From: Quercus robur
Taxonomy: Eukaryota > Streptophyta > Magnoliopsida > Fagales > Fagaceae
Assembly: GCF_932294415.1 (NCBI RefSeq)
Contig: NC_065542.1
Location: 2,125,501 to 2,189,500 of the forward strand
Direction of reading: 5' to 3'
DNA length: 64,000 nt
The position numbers and the translations under genes were made by a program. Shown in pieces: positions 22,501 to 33,966 of the stretch (within the stretch, counting starts at the first letter, position 1; each line of letters begins with the position of its first letter). Below the pieces are notes generated by a model. It made no database searches, was not told the DNA's origin, and saw only the letters and a list, made by a program, of their open reading frames with translations.

Positions 22501-24120
22501 ATGGAAATCCCAAGCCTTTACAAGAAGCTCAGGTACTTCTCAAACTCTTGCTCTGTTTACTCTCTCTTCTCTCACTCCCCACACCCATTTCTCTCTCCCA
22601 AAACCCTCGTCTCACCCAGTTCCTCTCCAGAAATTTTCTTCCTTTCCAATCATTTTCATTTTCACACAAAACCCACTTTCAGTTCTCTGTATACACTCAT
22701 TTCCTCATCTGGGTCATCCTTATTTTCCGCCATAACCTGCCCAATTCCTCAATCTTCACAAAATTTACATTTCTATAGCTGTAACAATAATGAGTATAGA
22801 CATCAATTTTGGAATCTAGGTTTGGTTAAACCTTGTGTTAATAGATGCATTCGTTGGTTTTCAGTGTCTTCTAAGGATGTGTCATCGGGTTCAGCTGGGT
22901 TGAGTGAGATGAATTCTATTAAAAATGTTAAATTTCGAAAAATGGGTGTTGATGGGATTAGGCCAAAACCTACTCGAAAGCAAGTTTCGGAAATTATTGG
23001 CTTGGTTATGAGGGATGAAAATGATTTGGAGTCTAAGTTGGATTCTATGAATGTAATCTTATCTATTGATTCAATTACTGAGGTTTTTCGGGTTTTAAAT
23101 TTTGAAAGAGTGTCCGCATTGCGTTTCTTTAATTGGATTAGAGGTTCGCGGCCGGATCTTTACTGCAATTCTGATATTTGTAGTTTGGTTATTGATAATT
23201 GTGGTTGGTTAGATGACCACAAGGCCATGCTTTGTATTCTGAATGAGTTAAGGAAAAGAAAAATTTGTCTGAACAAGAAGGCATTTGGGTTCTTACCTGT
23301 TTTGGTTTCAAACAAGGAATCCATTATGCACTCTGTAAGAAGAGTGGTAGAGGTGTTGAAGGAAGTTGGGGGGTCATGCCGGAACTCTGGGATTTACTCA
23401 TTGATTGAGATGTTTGTCTCTTTGGGTTCCTTTGAAATGGCAGAATTTGTGATGGAAATAACAGAGAGGAAGGCAGTTTATTACAATGTTTTGGTTAGGG
23501 AGAAGTGTCGAAGATGCGATTTTGAAGGAGCTAGAGAAGTGCTTGATGAGATGAGGCTAAGGGGTTGTTGTGATCGAATTGTCATTGGTTATAATTATTT
23601 ACTTAGTAGTTTATGCAAGAATGATAAAACTGTTGAAGCTAGTCAGGTACTGGAAGAAATACATGGAAGGGATTGGCTTCCTGATGCATTAACCTTTGAG
23701 ATATTTATTTGTTACTCGTTTAGACTTGGAAAGCCCGATCTTGCTTCCCAGTTTCTTGACAGGATGGTGTCAAATGGCGTTGAACCTCGTCATAGCACAC
23801 ATGCTGCTTTTATCAAGGGTTATTTCAGTTTACTGAAATATGAGGAAGCATATAAGTACGTGGTTGATTCAAGTGTTAAGCTTAGGTTCTCAAGCAATCT
23901 AAATTACAGCTTGCTTGCAAGCCTTCATCAGAAGAAAGGAAATGTGGTCATTGCACGAAATATTCTTTTGGAAATGATTAAAAAGGGTCTCAGACCAAAC
24001 TTTGCAGTGTATATGAGGGTTTTGCGTCATCTAAATAATGCAGGCAGGGAAGACTTGGCCAGAGACTTAAAGAGCAGCTTCTCTAGTTTGAGTTTACAGC
24101 CAAGTTTAGAAACTGGATGA
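22501..24120 (+). CDS. P-class pentatricopeptide repeat (PPR) protein
   Basis: Organellar RNA-binding protein by family, acting in splicing, processing or stability of particular transcripts. Intronless, 539 residues. The start at 22501 sits in a perfect ACCATGG context; the open frame extends 51 bases further upstream only from GTG, so that part is not counted. Residues 1 to about 100 are rich in Ser, Phe and His and poor in acids, as in a mitochondrial or plastid targeting peptide. Residues about 180-290 look like weak repeats or an N-terminal helical region (ALRFFNWIRGSRPDL). From about 297 to the end there are roughly seven helical-pair repeats, for example YYNVLVREKCRRCDFEGARE, GYNYLLSSLCKNDKTVEASQ and LTFEIFICYSFRLGKPDLAS. 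No E, DYW or SMR domain follows. The ortholog and RNA target are not identified. Confidence 0.9.
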   Translation: MEIPSLYKKLRYFSNSCSVYSLFSHSPHPFLSPKTLVSPSSSPEIFFLSNHFHFHTKPTFSSLYTLISSSGSSLFSAITCPIPQSSQNLHFYSCNNNEYRHQFWNLGLVKPCVNRCIRWFSVSSKDVSSGSAGLSEMNSIKNVKFRKMGVDGIRPKPTRKQVSEIIGLVMRDENDLESKLDSMNVILSIDSITEVFRVLNFERVSALRFFNWIRGSRPDLYCNSDICSLVIDNCGWLDDHKAMLCILNELRKRKICLNKKAFGFLPVLVSNKESIMHSVRRVVEVLKEVGGSCRNSGIYSLIEMFVSLGSFEMAEFVMEITERKAVYYNVLVREKCRRCDFEGAREVLDEMRLRGCCDRIVIGYNYLLSSLCKNDKTVEASQVLEEIHGRDWLPDALTFEIFICYSFRLGKPDLASQFLDRMVSNGVEPRHSTHAAFIKGYFSLLKYEEAYKYVVDSSVKLRFSSNLNYSLLASLHQKKGNVVIARNILLEMIKKGLRPNFAVYMRVLRHLNNAGREDLARDLKSSFSSLSLQPSLETG

Positions 24121-27100
24121 GTTCTGTAGGCTAACACATTAGAGCATTTCCAGTGGATTTTATTTCTCACTTTAATTGAACAAGTAATGAAGTTCTTCTC
24201 CTCTAAGTTTGTTTCATGTAAGCTTCAATTTTTTTAATTGAGTTATATTGAGCTTGAGGTTTCATTTTTGGTGATAACTATATACCGTTCTTTTGAGTTA
24301 AATGATTTTATTTTCAGGACACCTACACAAACTGAAAAAAAAGACAAATTATCAATTTGTTTCCGCATATATATTGTAGTGGCAAGTTCTACCTTCAGAA
24401 CATTATGTTGTTCAACCATACTGTTAATTGACTTCTCAATTACTATTACAAGTGATTGATATTATGAGACCTGGAGCTTGCTTATTTATTGTTGCTATTT
24501 ATTTCAAATTTGATGCCTTTTGTTAAATTTTAAATATCATTGATTCTACTACCAATCTTTAGAAATACCACAACTGAGTGGGATATTCTTAGTGAAATTA
24601 TTATGTCACACCTTCACAATCAACTAGAAAAAACAAGGGGCAGAACTTCATGATTAAATTTATGCAATTTGCTCACTGAATTTGTCATTTTAAGAAGATA
24701 TTTACTTCTTATGTCATAAGATTATGAATTATGCTGCATTTCTTTCAGAATTAGAGACATAAACAAGCTGCTTATAGTGTTCATGTCCTTGCACTTATGT
24801 ATGTGTTTGTCTAATGGATTTCTCTTAGTTACTTGGACTCTGGGCTCCTGCTCATGGTGTATCCCTGAAATCCTGGGTAGAGCATTATAAAACTAGTTCA
24901 ATTGATGAAACTATCATCTGACTGTAAAAAGAAAAATATTCACAGGTATTTGTTTCTGATTCTTGTCAAGGTTTCTGCATGACAAGGCAGCAACTAATGA
25001 AGAGAGCAAGGTAGGCTTCTGAGAGTAGGCTGAAGCATGAAACTCAGAATTTCTTTTCTTTGTTTTTTTGGGGATACACAAAGTTTTTTTTTTTTAATAC
25101 CACTATAGGAAAAGAATTCAAACACTGGGCTCTTAAGTGATTTACAAAAAAAGCTGAGGCTTGGGCAGCCCAGCTGGAAACCACTGCCAGTATGCCATCA
25201 TTTATAATCCTACAGCCAAAAGCAAAACCCTAATTCCTCTATGTGTCCATGTCTTCCAGTAGAACTGAGCAGAAGCAAGGTGCTGTTCTCATCTCTTCTG
25301 GTGCAGCCAATGTGTGGCTGCATTGAGTCAGCACTGTCTTATTTGGATTCCTCTGGTCCATGCTTAGTGAATGGCTTCTCTTGCAGCGATCTATCTTATA
25401 TGCTGGTGGATTTGCACCCATTTAGTGTGGCATCCTTCGAACATTAGGCTTCCATCTCTATCTTTTTCCATATATGCTATTCCACCTCTATTGTTTTTGT
25501 GATTTTTGCTCCCAGCAATCGGTAGAAGGGTTTGCCAGTCTGCTGGGACGTCTCCTGCAGCGACATTTTTTGGTACTGGCCCTACTGGGACCTTCTGTTC
25601 TTGTACATTGGTTTCCAGGCTGCATGGAATTCAGCTTGACTTGTTTGTATAAGCCTGAATGTTTGTCCAAGCCTTTTGCATGGTGGAGTAGACACTAGAC
25701 AGCATCATCCACTTAAATATACTAGACACCTTTTGTAACCAATGTAGTATGGAAAAGGGTATTGTTTCTCAGAACTAGTATTACATCTGTGAGAATCTAA
25801 ATTTGAGTATAACAGGGGTAACAGTTTAAGAGTGGGAGAGGACAGACATTGTATTATCATTATCTTATCATTGTCAAATAATTTTTTCCATCTTTGACTC
25901 ATGAGTGTAGCCCAAAAGTTGAACCACATGGTTCATGTGTTTCTTATGCAATGCTCTTTTTTCCCTTAAGATCATTATATTGCTTCAAAAGTAGCATTAC
26001 AAGCAATTTGGAGATCCTATGGCTAATGGAAACCCGGGAATTAACCCTCTTTCAAATTAAAAGTCACTTCCAGGTTTTAATATTCATTTTACAGCTATGG
26101 GTGTTTCTTGAGTATTAGTTCTCATTTTCCAAGGTTTTTGAATCAAAGTTCTTCCTTATACCAGAAATATCCTACTTCCATGTGTATTCTAGAAGCTGCA
26201 GAAGGTAAGTTCTTTCCACAAATCTGCTATATGGTTTATAACTAAGTATTTTGTTATTAAACAAAACTGTAAAAGCCCTGCTACTAAAGAGTACTTGGTT
26301 GTTGTTTTGTGCTCAGTTCATGTCCTTAGCCTAATCAATTAGGCAAAGGGGAGAATGGTGATGGAGGCTAAGGGAATTGTTGAAGCATAAGCAATGGTAA
26401 AGTTGCATTAAACCTTGCCAATAAAGGTAATAATAGAAGTGGACTTAGGTTTTCGTATGTTTTGGATAGATAATGTGTAAAATTCCGTTGGTGCTTAGGC
26501 CTAGCAAGTTAATCTATTTTCAATAACTAAATTCTGATGCTTTACACCAAGCTGCAACTTTGTACAAGTAAATTCTCTTTGTCAATCAATTTTTTACAAT
26601 CGTTATTAAAGCAATGATTGACTCATTGCATTGTGAATTTGTAGATACAATCAAGTCCATCCCTCTTATTGAATACTTAGTGTTGCTTGCTAGTCTCAGC
26701 TCTATGTTAATTTGTTTATGCGTCTGTATGTTGCATAAGTTTAAATTGTTGTTGTTGAAGGACTTTTTAACATATATAGAATATAGTCACTTTTTAAATT
26801 TCCTGATACACAATTCTTGCGGTGTGGGCGGGGTGGTGTATCTGGGGTTTACTCAACAGGATTGGGTACACGAAGTGGGCCGGCCTTGAAGAGGCTCCTT
26901 GTCATAAAAAAAAGTCACTTTTTTAATTAGTTGAGCTATTTTGGATTCTGATTCATATGTTGTTTCTTTCTTTTTTTCCCCATCTTCTCTTCTAATACTC
27001 TGTTTCATATATATCTGACAGGCACAAAAAGGCAGGCATTTATTTAATTTTATTTTTATTTTTAAATTCTGGCTATCCTGCTCCCTGTAATGCTTAATTG

Positions 27101-27213
27101 CAATTTCCTGTGATATCTCCCATACTAAGTTGTGCTCTTTATCATTTCTCTTTAAGATAAATTTGTTAAAACCAGATTGTTTGAAATGCCTCAATCAGGA
27201 TTTTTTCTTACAG
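24121..27213. other. Long stretch without a complete gene
   Basis: Starts with the PPR 3' flank. The 25.1-25.7 kb part is less AT-rich than its surroundings and has several short open frames on both strands, but none gives a domain I recognise. A SINE lies at 26801-26912. It may be the decayed remains of a gene together with the orphan WD-like exon at 27214. Confidence 0.45.
26801..26912 (+). mobile_element. SINE with 16-bp target duplication
   Basis: About 112 bases including GGGGTTTACTCAACAGGATT and GTGGGCCGGCCTTG, ending CATAAAAAAA. The flanks AGTCACTTTTTAAATT (26785-26800) and AGTCACTTTTTTAATT (26913-26928) form the duplication with one difference. It resembles a SINE I associate with Fagaceae. 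Confidence 0.75.
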
Positions 27214-27317
27214 GAAGAATGGGATCCTGATCATGAAACTCTGTTGGCATTGTCTACTGATGATGGAAGGTTGATAGTTTGGGATCTCAATGGGAATTTT
27301 ACATTAGATATAGGTGC
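27214..27317 (+). pseudogene. Orphan WD40-like exon
   Basis: Between an acceptor (TTTTTTCTTACAG) and a donor-like G|GTGCTACG is an open stretch reading EEWDPDHETLLALSTDDG then RLIVWDLNGNFTLDI. DGRLIVWDL is a textbook WD40 strand ending. No neighbouring exons with matching phase were found within several kilobases on either side, so this is more likely a captured or leftover exon than part of a working gene. A gene with very long introns remains possible. Confidence 0.45.
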
Positions 27318-28327
27318 TACGAATGTGCTCACTTTTCTTTTGTTTTGTTTCGTAAAACTTAATATTAGCACCCTAATTTCTCTTCACATTAATTTGTATA
27401 TATCTTTATGCAAAATTTGGCTACCAAGAAGATTAAGGAAAATAGGAAAAGCATTGAAAATATTGTTGATTTTTACCAATTGTAAGAATCTGCTCCTAAT
27501 TTTTGGTAGAACTTTCTATTGAACATGTGATTGATGTGTGTATTAATCTCAGTTGTTCTTTATCATGGGAATTTAATTGAATCTTGTGTTCGGCTTATTG
27601 ATGATTTAGACTTGCTTTTCTATGTTTGAATCATGATTAGTGAACATGGAACCATGCATTGGGAAGATTCACAAACAAGTTTTGCATTTCAATATGAGAT
27701 TTTTCTTGCTATTTTTAATCTGTTCTTTCAACAATGAGATGGTTCATATTATACCAAGACATTGAAGTTATGGTCTTCTTGTCTTATATATCAAATTACA
27801 ATACTATACTTAAGACTCTCTGATATATTTGTGAGAGTTCTGCGCACAAGGAATGCTTTACCTTCTTTAATTGATAACTAATGCCATTAGAATTAGAAAT
27901 GAGTTGTCAGAGAGACCTGTGGAAGATGGTCCTCTGGAGCTTCTATTTTCTCACAGGTCAAAAGGCAAAGATATCAGATTTTTGTTTGAACAAGTATCAG
28001 CAATGGGTCATTAGCATCCTTAGCCTCAAGAGAGTGTTTTTTAGTTGTAATTTCAGTGGGGTTAGGAGAGATTGTAATTCAGCAGCGTGAGCTGCTGCAA
28101 GGCTCTCCCTTTTATCTTCTAAGTCATTTTCTTTTAAATAAACTCAGTCTTCTAGATGTCTTAAGAACAATTTATGAGGTTGACTGTAGTGCCCCTATTT
28201 CCGTTTGATTTATATATATTGAAGTTTATAAAAAAAGAAGAAGTAAATGGCTAAAAGTATATATTGTGGGAGCATATTAGACATCTTGGAATGCTTTACA
28301 GGGTTGGAATGCTTGAACTGCCCAAAC
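27318..28327. other. Intergenic with one coding-like scrap
   Basis: At about 27894-28010 a frame reads ELSERPVEDGPLELLFSHRS and continues KGKDIRFLFEQVSAMGH to a stop. Its composition looks like protein rather than noise, but I recognise no family. It could belong with the WD-like exon 600 bases upstream. The rest is AT-rich spacer. Confidence 0.35.
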
Positions 28328-28831
28328 ATGTTCTCAATTAAATATAGCATATCTTATAGTCGAATTTTATACAATTTTTGACAACTCTTATTGTGTATAT
28401 CATATGAGATACCTAATTTATTAAATTTAATCAAAATAAAGAGTAAATTTCAATTAGCTGAACTGGTAATATCTTTTACCAATACCAAAACTATTGATAT
28501 TTTGGCTTGATGATAATGAACAATTATCATAAAGTGGACGTCATAGGTTTAAAATACTATAGTATTTACTAAAAATAAATAAATCATAGCAAATAAAATT
28601 CTTATAGAATGAACCAAAAGTTACAAAGTGTCATGAGTTTATATATTTATTTTTCATTAAAAGAAAAGGCTGCAGATGTACTCATATGGTAACTATATTT
28701 TACTAAACTACTACCATTAATTTCAAATCATTGTCTTCCACTTATAAACAATATATACTATCAACAATGAGCCATGAAGATAATGTAAAGTGTAGGCAAA
28801 ACTGCATAGCAAATCTTAGGTTACTGCCAAT
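28328..28831. repeat. Duplicated 3' flank, copy A
   Basis: Shares about 500 bases with 33199-33765, starting at ACATGTTCTCAATTAAATAT and ending about 15-20 bases short of the stop codon of the gene at 28832 (minus strand). It contains a degraded copy of the SINE seen intact in copy B, at about 28440-28590. Copies differ by many substitutions and indels, so the duplication is old. Confidence 0.75.
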
Positions 28832-29898
28832 CTATGGGTGTTTTAAACAAACACCAAACAACTTCACTTGTTTTGGCTCGTCACGAAGATCTAGCTTGGC
28901 TAAATTGGCCTCTGTTGATATCATCCTGTCAACGACAATCTGTTTGTCACAGCACTCAATGCTACAAAATGTTTGATTATCAAAACTGCATTTACATAAT
29001 CAAGTTTCAGTGTCAAGTACACATATATGATATATTTTTGCTAATCTAAAAGTTTCAGAAAGAATTATATGATTATCATTGACTTTCACTCAAGGAGGAA
29101 TAAGATGATGTATATATACACATACACCTGACTTCATTTATCAACTAATGCATGAAAAATTATTGATAGAATTGTATATAATAAATCTTAATTGGACATA
29201 AAATTATGACCTGTACAATTCTCAAGCAAAAAAACAAGAAAATTATAGATAAAATCGAAGTTAGACGAAGCTACCCTGAATAAAGTTAACCTAAGTTCAC
29301 CTTAAAGACGTGGTAAATAAGTTTATCTTGTGTTGTAGATTAATTAATCAATCCAAGTGTCAAAGTCAATATTATCAGCTCTAGCTAATGGAAGTTCCAA
29401 GGTATTTTTTAGAACATAATTACCAGTATATTTCCAATTTTCTTTTTCTTAGGGATCGAGTCTTTTTTGATGTCTTCTATATTTTTTTGACAAGAATTAT
29501 TGTGTAGACTGTGAATAGTTATGGTCAAATATTAATGAAACAACATCAAATCCCATCACACAGATATAGATATATAGTTATTAATATAATGGAAAAAAAA
29601 AAAAAAAAAACAAAATGAGGAATAACATCTTTAACATAGCAAATTACTGGCGTTCAAGAGAGAAAGAATGAGGAAAAATTAAATGCTGGAAATATTTATG
29701 AAAACATAACAATAAAGTTATTCTACTTGATCAGTCATAATAACTACTTGAATACATATAATGCCTAATAGAAATTTAAGAATGGATAGACTGACTAAAA
29801 TATTAGACGAATTGAACAAGAGAAGATCAAATAATCAAACAATTAATTATAGCATTATATTAAAATATCTCTGAATCCATCAGTCTTGACAAGAAGTT

Positions 29899-29930
<32 letters not shown>

Positions 29931-30528
29931 CAACTCAACCTCGATAATCAATAATATGTTTCATTTACAGGGGAAAATCGCACGAATCTTCTTTATGTTT
30001 TCGAGATGTCGACACAAAGTGAAGGGTAAAATAAAAAATTCAAAATTTTTAAAGCTATTTTAGTCCTCCAAAAGAGGAAAGTCAATATAAATAGTTTGAA
30101 TTTTGACTAATGTGAGTGTCTCATTCTAAATTAGAGAGAAAACAGCAATTTTCTCTTTGATTGAGTCCTTACCCATAATTACAGTATCCTTTCTCAGGCA
30201 GCCTATTCAAGCACATGTCACAAACACCACTCATGTTGGGATTTTGAGGCACTATGATATCATCGTTTTTGGGGGCATAATAACATTCCAAGTCAGACAT
30301 TGAATCCCCATAAAAGTACTTGCCAGACTCTGAATCCATGGCAGCCAACAACTCAAACTCTGGTTCCACAGGTACCTCCAAAGCTTCCGTGGCTTCCAAG
30401 ATTTCTGTATCTTCAGGGAGGGTTAAAGGGTCTGGGTTTTTTGCGGCTTTGTTTTTCGGCACATGAAGCGTAGGCACATTTAACTGATTTAAGTGGCAAT
30501 AAGGCTTGTTTTCATCAAAGGGATTCAT
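28832..30528 (-). CDS. Unrecognised two-exon gene, Cys-containing 161-residue protein
   Basis: Exons on the minus strand are 30528-30173 and 28961-28832. The donor GG|GTAAGG and acceptor TTTTGTAG|C join in phase to give GYCNYGIECCDKQ. Both exons are open and the joined frame ends at TAG, giving 161 residues. Residues 1-100 are acidic and Pro-rich (repeats like EATEALEVPVEPEFEL), probably unstructured. Residues 103-123 carry six-spaced cysteines CDMC-x9-C-x5-CC (C103, C106, C116, C122, C123), perhaps a small metal site. The C-terminal part STEANLAKLDLRDEPKQVKL has strong codon-like character. No signal peptide or membrane segment. I do not know the family and assign no function. The splice model is inferred from sequence alone, but its phase agreement and the cysteine continuity across the junction argue for it. 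Confidence 0.65.
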
Positions 30529-31098
30529 GGTTATGGTTAGGGCCGGAGAGAATATTAGCGTTCAGGACAAATTAGGGTTTTCATGGAAAGTTGGATTATA
30601 TACACAAGAATTTTTGGATAAACATATACACAAGCTTATATAACCAAAATCTACAAGACCAAAGATCAGTGGCGTGACTCACGATGAACTCTTTTTAATT
30701 TTTAATTGTTTTTGCAAAAAGGTCTTCCTAATAAATCCATCTTACGAGTAAAATTAGCATAAATCTATAATCTATAATCTATAATATTACTTTTTTATAA
30801 AAAAATCTAAAAAATATTATTATAAAATTAAAGGCGTTTGACAATTTATATTTTTTAGTCAATTTAAAACTTCGATTAATTAGAATTTTTAGTACATGTA
30901 CTTTCTTTATATGGTTGAATGTATATTGTTTGATTGTGTTTGCTTGATACACATCATTCCATATATAAATAAAATCATAATAAATTTCTATTAATAATTA
31001 TTAAATTTTATATTTAGATTTTAAAAAGTAAAAGTGAGAAATCGTTTTATGGTGCATTCCACGAGTTACCTTATAGTTATATTTTAAATCTGAGTAGT
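30529..31098. other. Upstream region of the two-exon gene
   Basis: AT-rich with short direct repeats (ATCTATAATCTATAATCTAT near 30763). Nothing else recognised. Confidence 0.45.
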
Positions 31099-31108
31099 GT
31101 TAGGAATT

Positions 31109-31710
31109 TAGGGGTGTTTGCGGTGCAGTGTGGTTTTGGGTCATTTTTAACACCGTACTTTGCGGTGGAGTTTAGTTAAAATCATAATTGCACCGTACCT
31201 TATTTTTACGGTCACATGTGCGGTGCAGTACGATATGGTGCGGTTTAGAGTTTAGCCAAATCATAACCGCCCCACAGCTCATTTTTGCAGTCATATGTGC
31301 AATACTACGTATAAGATGCGGTTTGAAATCGATATATTTTTCAAATTTTGGGCTTTTCTTACTTAGCCCAAAACTTGTTTTTCCCTTTTTTTGGGCCCAG
31401 TTTTAAATTATTGAGTTAGTTTTTCTTTATTTTGGGTTGGCTTTTCTAGTCAACACTTGCTATGGTTATTAAACTTTTTTTTTTTTTTTGAAAACTAGGA
31501 TTATTAAACTATTAATAATATATTTAATATTAAAAATAAATAAATATATTAATATATAGAGAGGGTGCGGTGAGGTTTGTACAGTTTTCTTATTATAAAA
31601 CCGCAAACCGCACTGCACCATGCAGTGCGGTGCGGTACACTATTACTTACGGTGCGATGCAGTTATGCCACTTTGCGGGCGGTTTTAGTGCAGTTTGGTG
31701 AACACCCCTA
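31109..31710. mobile_element. Non-autonomous hAT-like element, 602 bp
   Basis: Ends are TAGGGGTGTTTGC and GTGAACACCCCTA, near-perfect terminal inverted repeats. Flanks GTTAGGAATT (31099-31108) and GTTAGGATAT (31711-31720) are an imperfect duplication. The motif GCGGTGCAG or close variants recurs in both orientations in the outer 150 bases at each end, as subterminal transposase-binding repeats do in hAT elements. No transposase. Confidence 0.7.
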
Positions 31711-31720
31711 GTTAGGATAT

Positions 31721-32405
31721 TACCATTTGAATTATTATTATATTATTGACATGACACTAATCATATTTATTGTCACCTTAATTGATAAGGTTTTTTAAAC
31801 AAAAAATTATTAGTAACTTTATCATATATATTTTTTTAGTAAAGTTTTCAATTAAACTCAATAGATTTTAAAAAGTTTCATATTAGATTTTAAATTTCAA
31901 GAATGTCACGAATTAAATCCTAAAAACTCCCAAATCAAACCCGAAAAATCTAGGGTTTAATTTATATGGTTTTAAAATAACTGAGACTAATCTAGGGTTA
32001 ATAATTGAAAGTTACCCTTATAGTTTTAAGGTGGGCAGCTACAATTAATCTTGATATTAAATTCATAAAGACCTATGATAATTTGTTTTGGAAGATAAAA
32101 AAAAAATTGAGGTTATCAATGATTTTGCATTGTTGTACAATAACAAACAACAAACGTCAAAACCTTAGTCCCAAATTTTTGAGGTTGATTATGAATTCTT
32201 GACAAATAAGTTAAAATTAGTTACAAGATTTTGCATTATTATATTTAAAAATATAAGATAATTGAGAACTAAATTGAGCATGCGTCCTCTCAACAATTTG
32301 AATGTTAGCTTCAAATGTGTGGATAAAAACTATACAAAATTGCAAATTATTCTATTAGCTAAGAATTTTATCTAGTTGTTGGTCTTAATGGATTTATACG
32401 ATAAA
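31721..32405. other. Intergenic, nothing recognised
   Basis: AT-rich spacer between the hAT-like element and the first copy of the 530-bp repeat. No coding signal. Confidence 0.5.
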
Positions 32406-32939
32406 TGATAGGAACACTCCTTGAACTTTCATCGAGACCAATTTTACACTTATATTGCAGGTTGTTCAATGCTGTAAACCATGTTCTTTTGGTGTGGAAA
32501 AATAGTCTCTTTTCATCAAAAAGAGACAAAAAATACCGCCTCTCATTCACCGATCTTGGGGTATACATAGGATTCAATTATCTAATCCACGATGTTACCT
32601 AAGCAAAAAATGCAATAAAAGTATAAAACTAAAATTTATAGATGCCTTATTGGTCAAATTCTATCCAATTCTTTTGGGTCACAAGAGTGATCAAATATGA
32701 AATGGACACACTACATTTCTAGTAATTGGAAGGACAACTCAACAATCCAAGTTATACATCTAAAGAAAATCAATTGCTCCTATCCATTTATATTTATTGG
32801 AACCAAGAAAATCATTAGTACAGTAATGAGATTAATAATAAATAAATAAATAAATAAAAGGAGAGAGAAGAAAAATCAAACTTTATTGAGCATTACTACG
32901 TAAGAGTTAAGAGCAGAAATTCTCAAAAAGGAGTGACAA
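32406..32939 (-). repeat. 530-bp dispersed repeat, copy 1
   Basis: Pairs with 36127-36632. The similarity starts at TGATAG and ends at GGAGTGACA in both copies, so the unit has TG...CA ends. Read on the minus strand, copy 2 contains CTATAAATACC, a good TATA box. I found no matching target duplication, primer-binding site or purine tract, so an LTR origin is only a suggestion. Confidence 0.6.
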
Positions 32940-33198
32940 AAATACAATTGACCACTAAAAATACAATCAACTAAATGAAAACAAATATTTCTTTGCACTT
33001 CTCACATTAGTAACATTATCCAAAATAAACACCTTTAGCTTATTGTCATTATCCATAATATTGGCAAATTCAATTAGTTGGCATATTCTGATGTGTCTAT
33101 CACATCCCCGATTCAAATCCCTCTCCTATATTGTCACTATTGAATTATCAAGATAGATATGTTACTACTAGGTAATGCGGCGCTCTTCTATATTCTTT

Positions 33199-33765
33199 TA
33201 ACATGTTCTCAATTAAATATTGCATGTCTATTGCTCATTCAGATTTTGATACAATTTTTCACAAAATTTTCATTGTGCATGTCATATGACACACCTAATC
33301 TACTTTATTTAAATCATAACAAGGAGTGGGTGTTAGTTATCTCAATTGATAAAGTTTTTGTTATCTAATAAGAAATTTGGGTTCAATTCTAATCAACACT
33401 AAAAATTAATTAGTGTCTTAGTCTGATGATAAAAACAATCAACGTGAAGCAAATAACATATATTTGATAAATTTTGAAGTACTATGCTATCTATAACCAA
33501 AAAAAATCATAACAAAGGAAATTCTTATAAGCCGAAGCAAAAAATACAAAGTCTCATAACTTTATATATTTATTTTCATTAAAATAAACAAGCATATGTA
33601 CCACATATGGTAACAATATTCTAAAAAAACAGTTACCATTGTTTCAAACTTCAAATTATCGACTCCCACTTATCGATATAATATATAACATATACCATCA
33701 ACGATGAGCCTTGAAGATAATGCGGCCTAATGTAGGCAAAACTGCATTGCAAATCCTAGGTTTTT
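33199..33765. repeat. Duplicated 3' flank, copy B
   Basis: Second copy of 28328-28831. It includes the SINE at the same place and ends after AACTGCATTGCAAATCCTAGG, the point that in copy A is about 15-20 bases from the stop codon of the Cys-containing gene. No part of that coding region is present here. Confidence 0.75.
33323..33503 (+). mobile_element. Full-length tRNA-derived SINE with exact 12-bp target duplication
   Basis: Flanked by AAATCATAACAA at 33311-33322 and 33504-33515. Near the start is an A-box-like TTAGTTATCTCAATTGATAA and then a B-box-like GGGTTCAATTCT, followed by the tRNA-unrelated body ending in an A-rich tail. The same family is at 7863-7968 and 28440-28590. Confidence 0.8.
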
Positions 33766-33926
33766 TTGAAGTTTGAAAACAAGATATATCATTTGAAGTT
33801 TGAAATATGGAGAATATATGAAGATAATGTAATTCAATGGTGGATTTGTCAAAATTGTCATCCTATTAAAAAATATTGAGTAATGTTATATTACTTAGAG
33901 TTATATCAGGTGTAACTTGAACCCAA

Positions 33927-33966
<40 letters not shown>

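Noticed and set aside
25239-25698. Coding region on either strand at 25.2-25.7 kb
   Set aside because: Frames on both strands are open at once and are Cys/Ser-rich without motifs; composition effect.
26160-26205. Upstream exon (YQKYPTSMCILEAAE) for the WD40-like exon at 27214
   Set aside because: It has a good donor, but the phases do not agree on joining, so the two cannot be one transcript without another exon.
33050-33130. tRNA gene, from GATTCAAATCCCTCTCC
   Set aside because: No cloverleaf or acceptor stem; more likely a SINE scrap.
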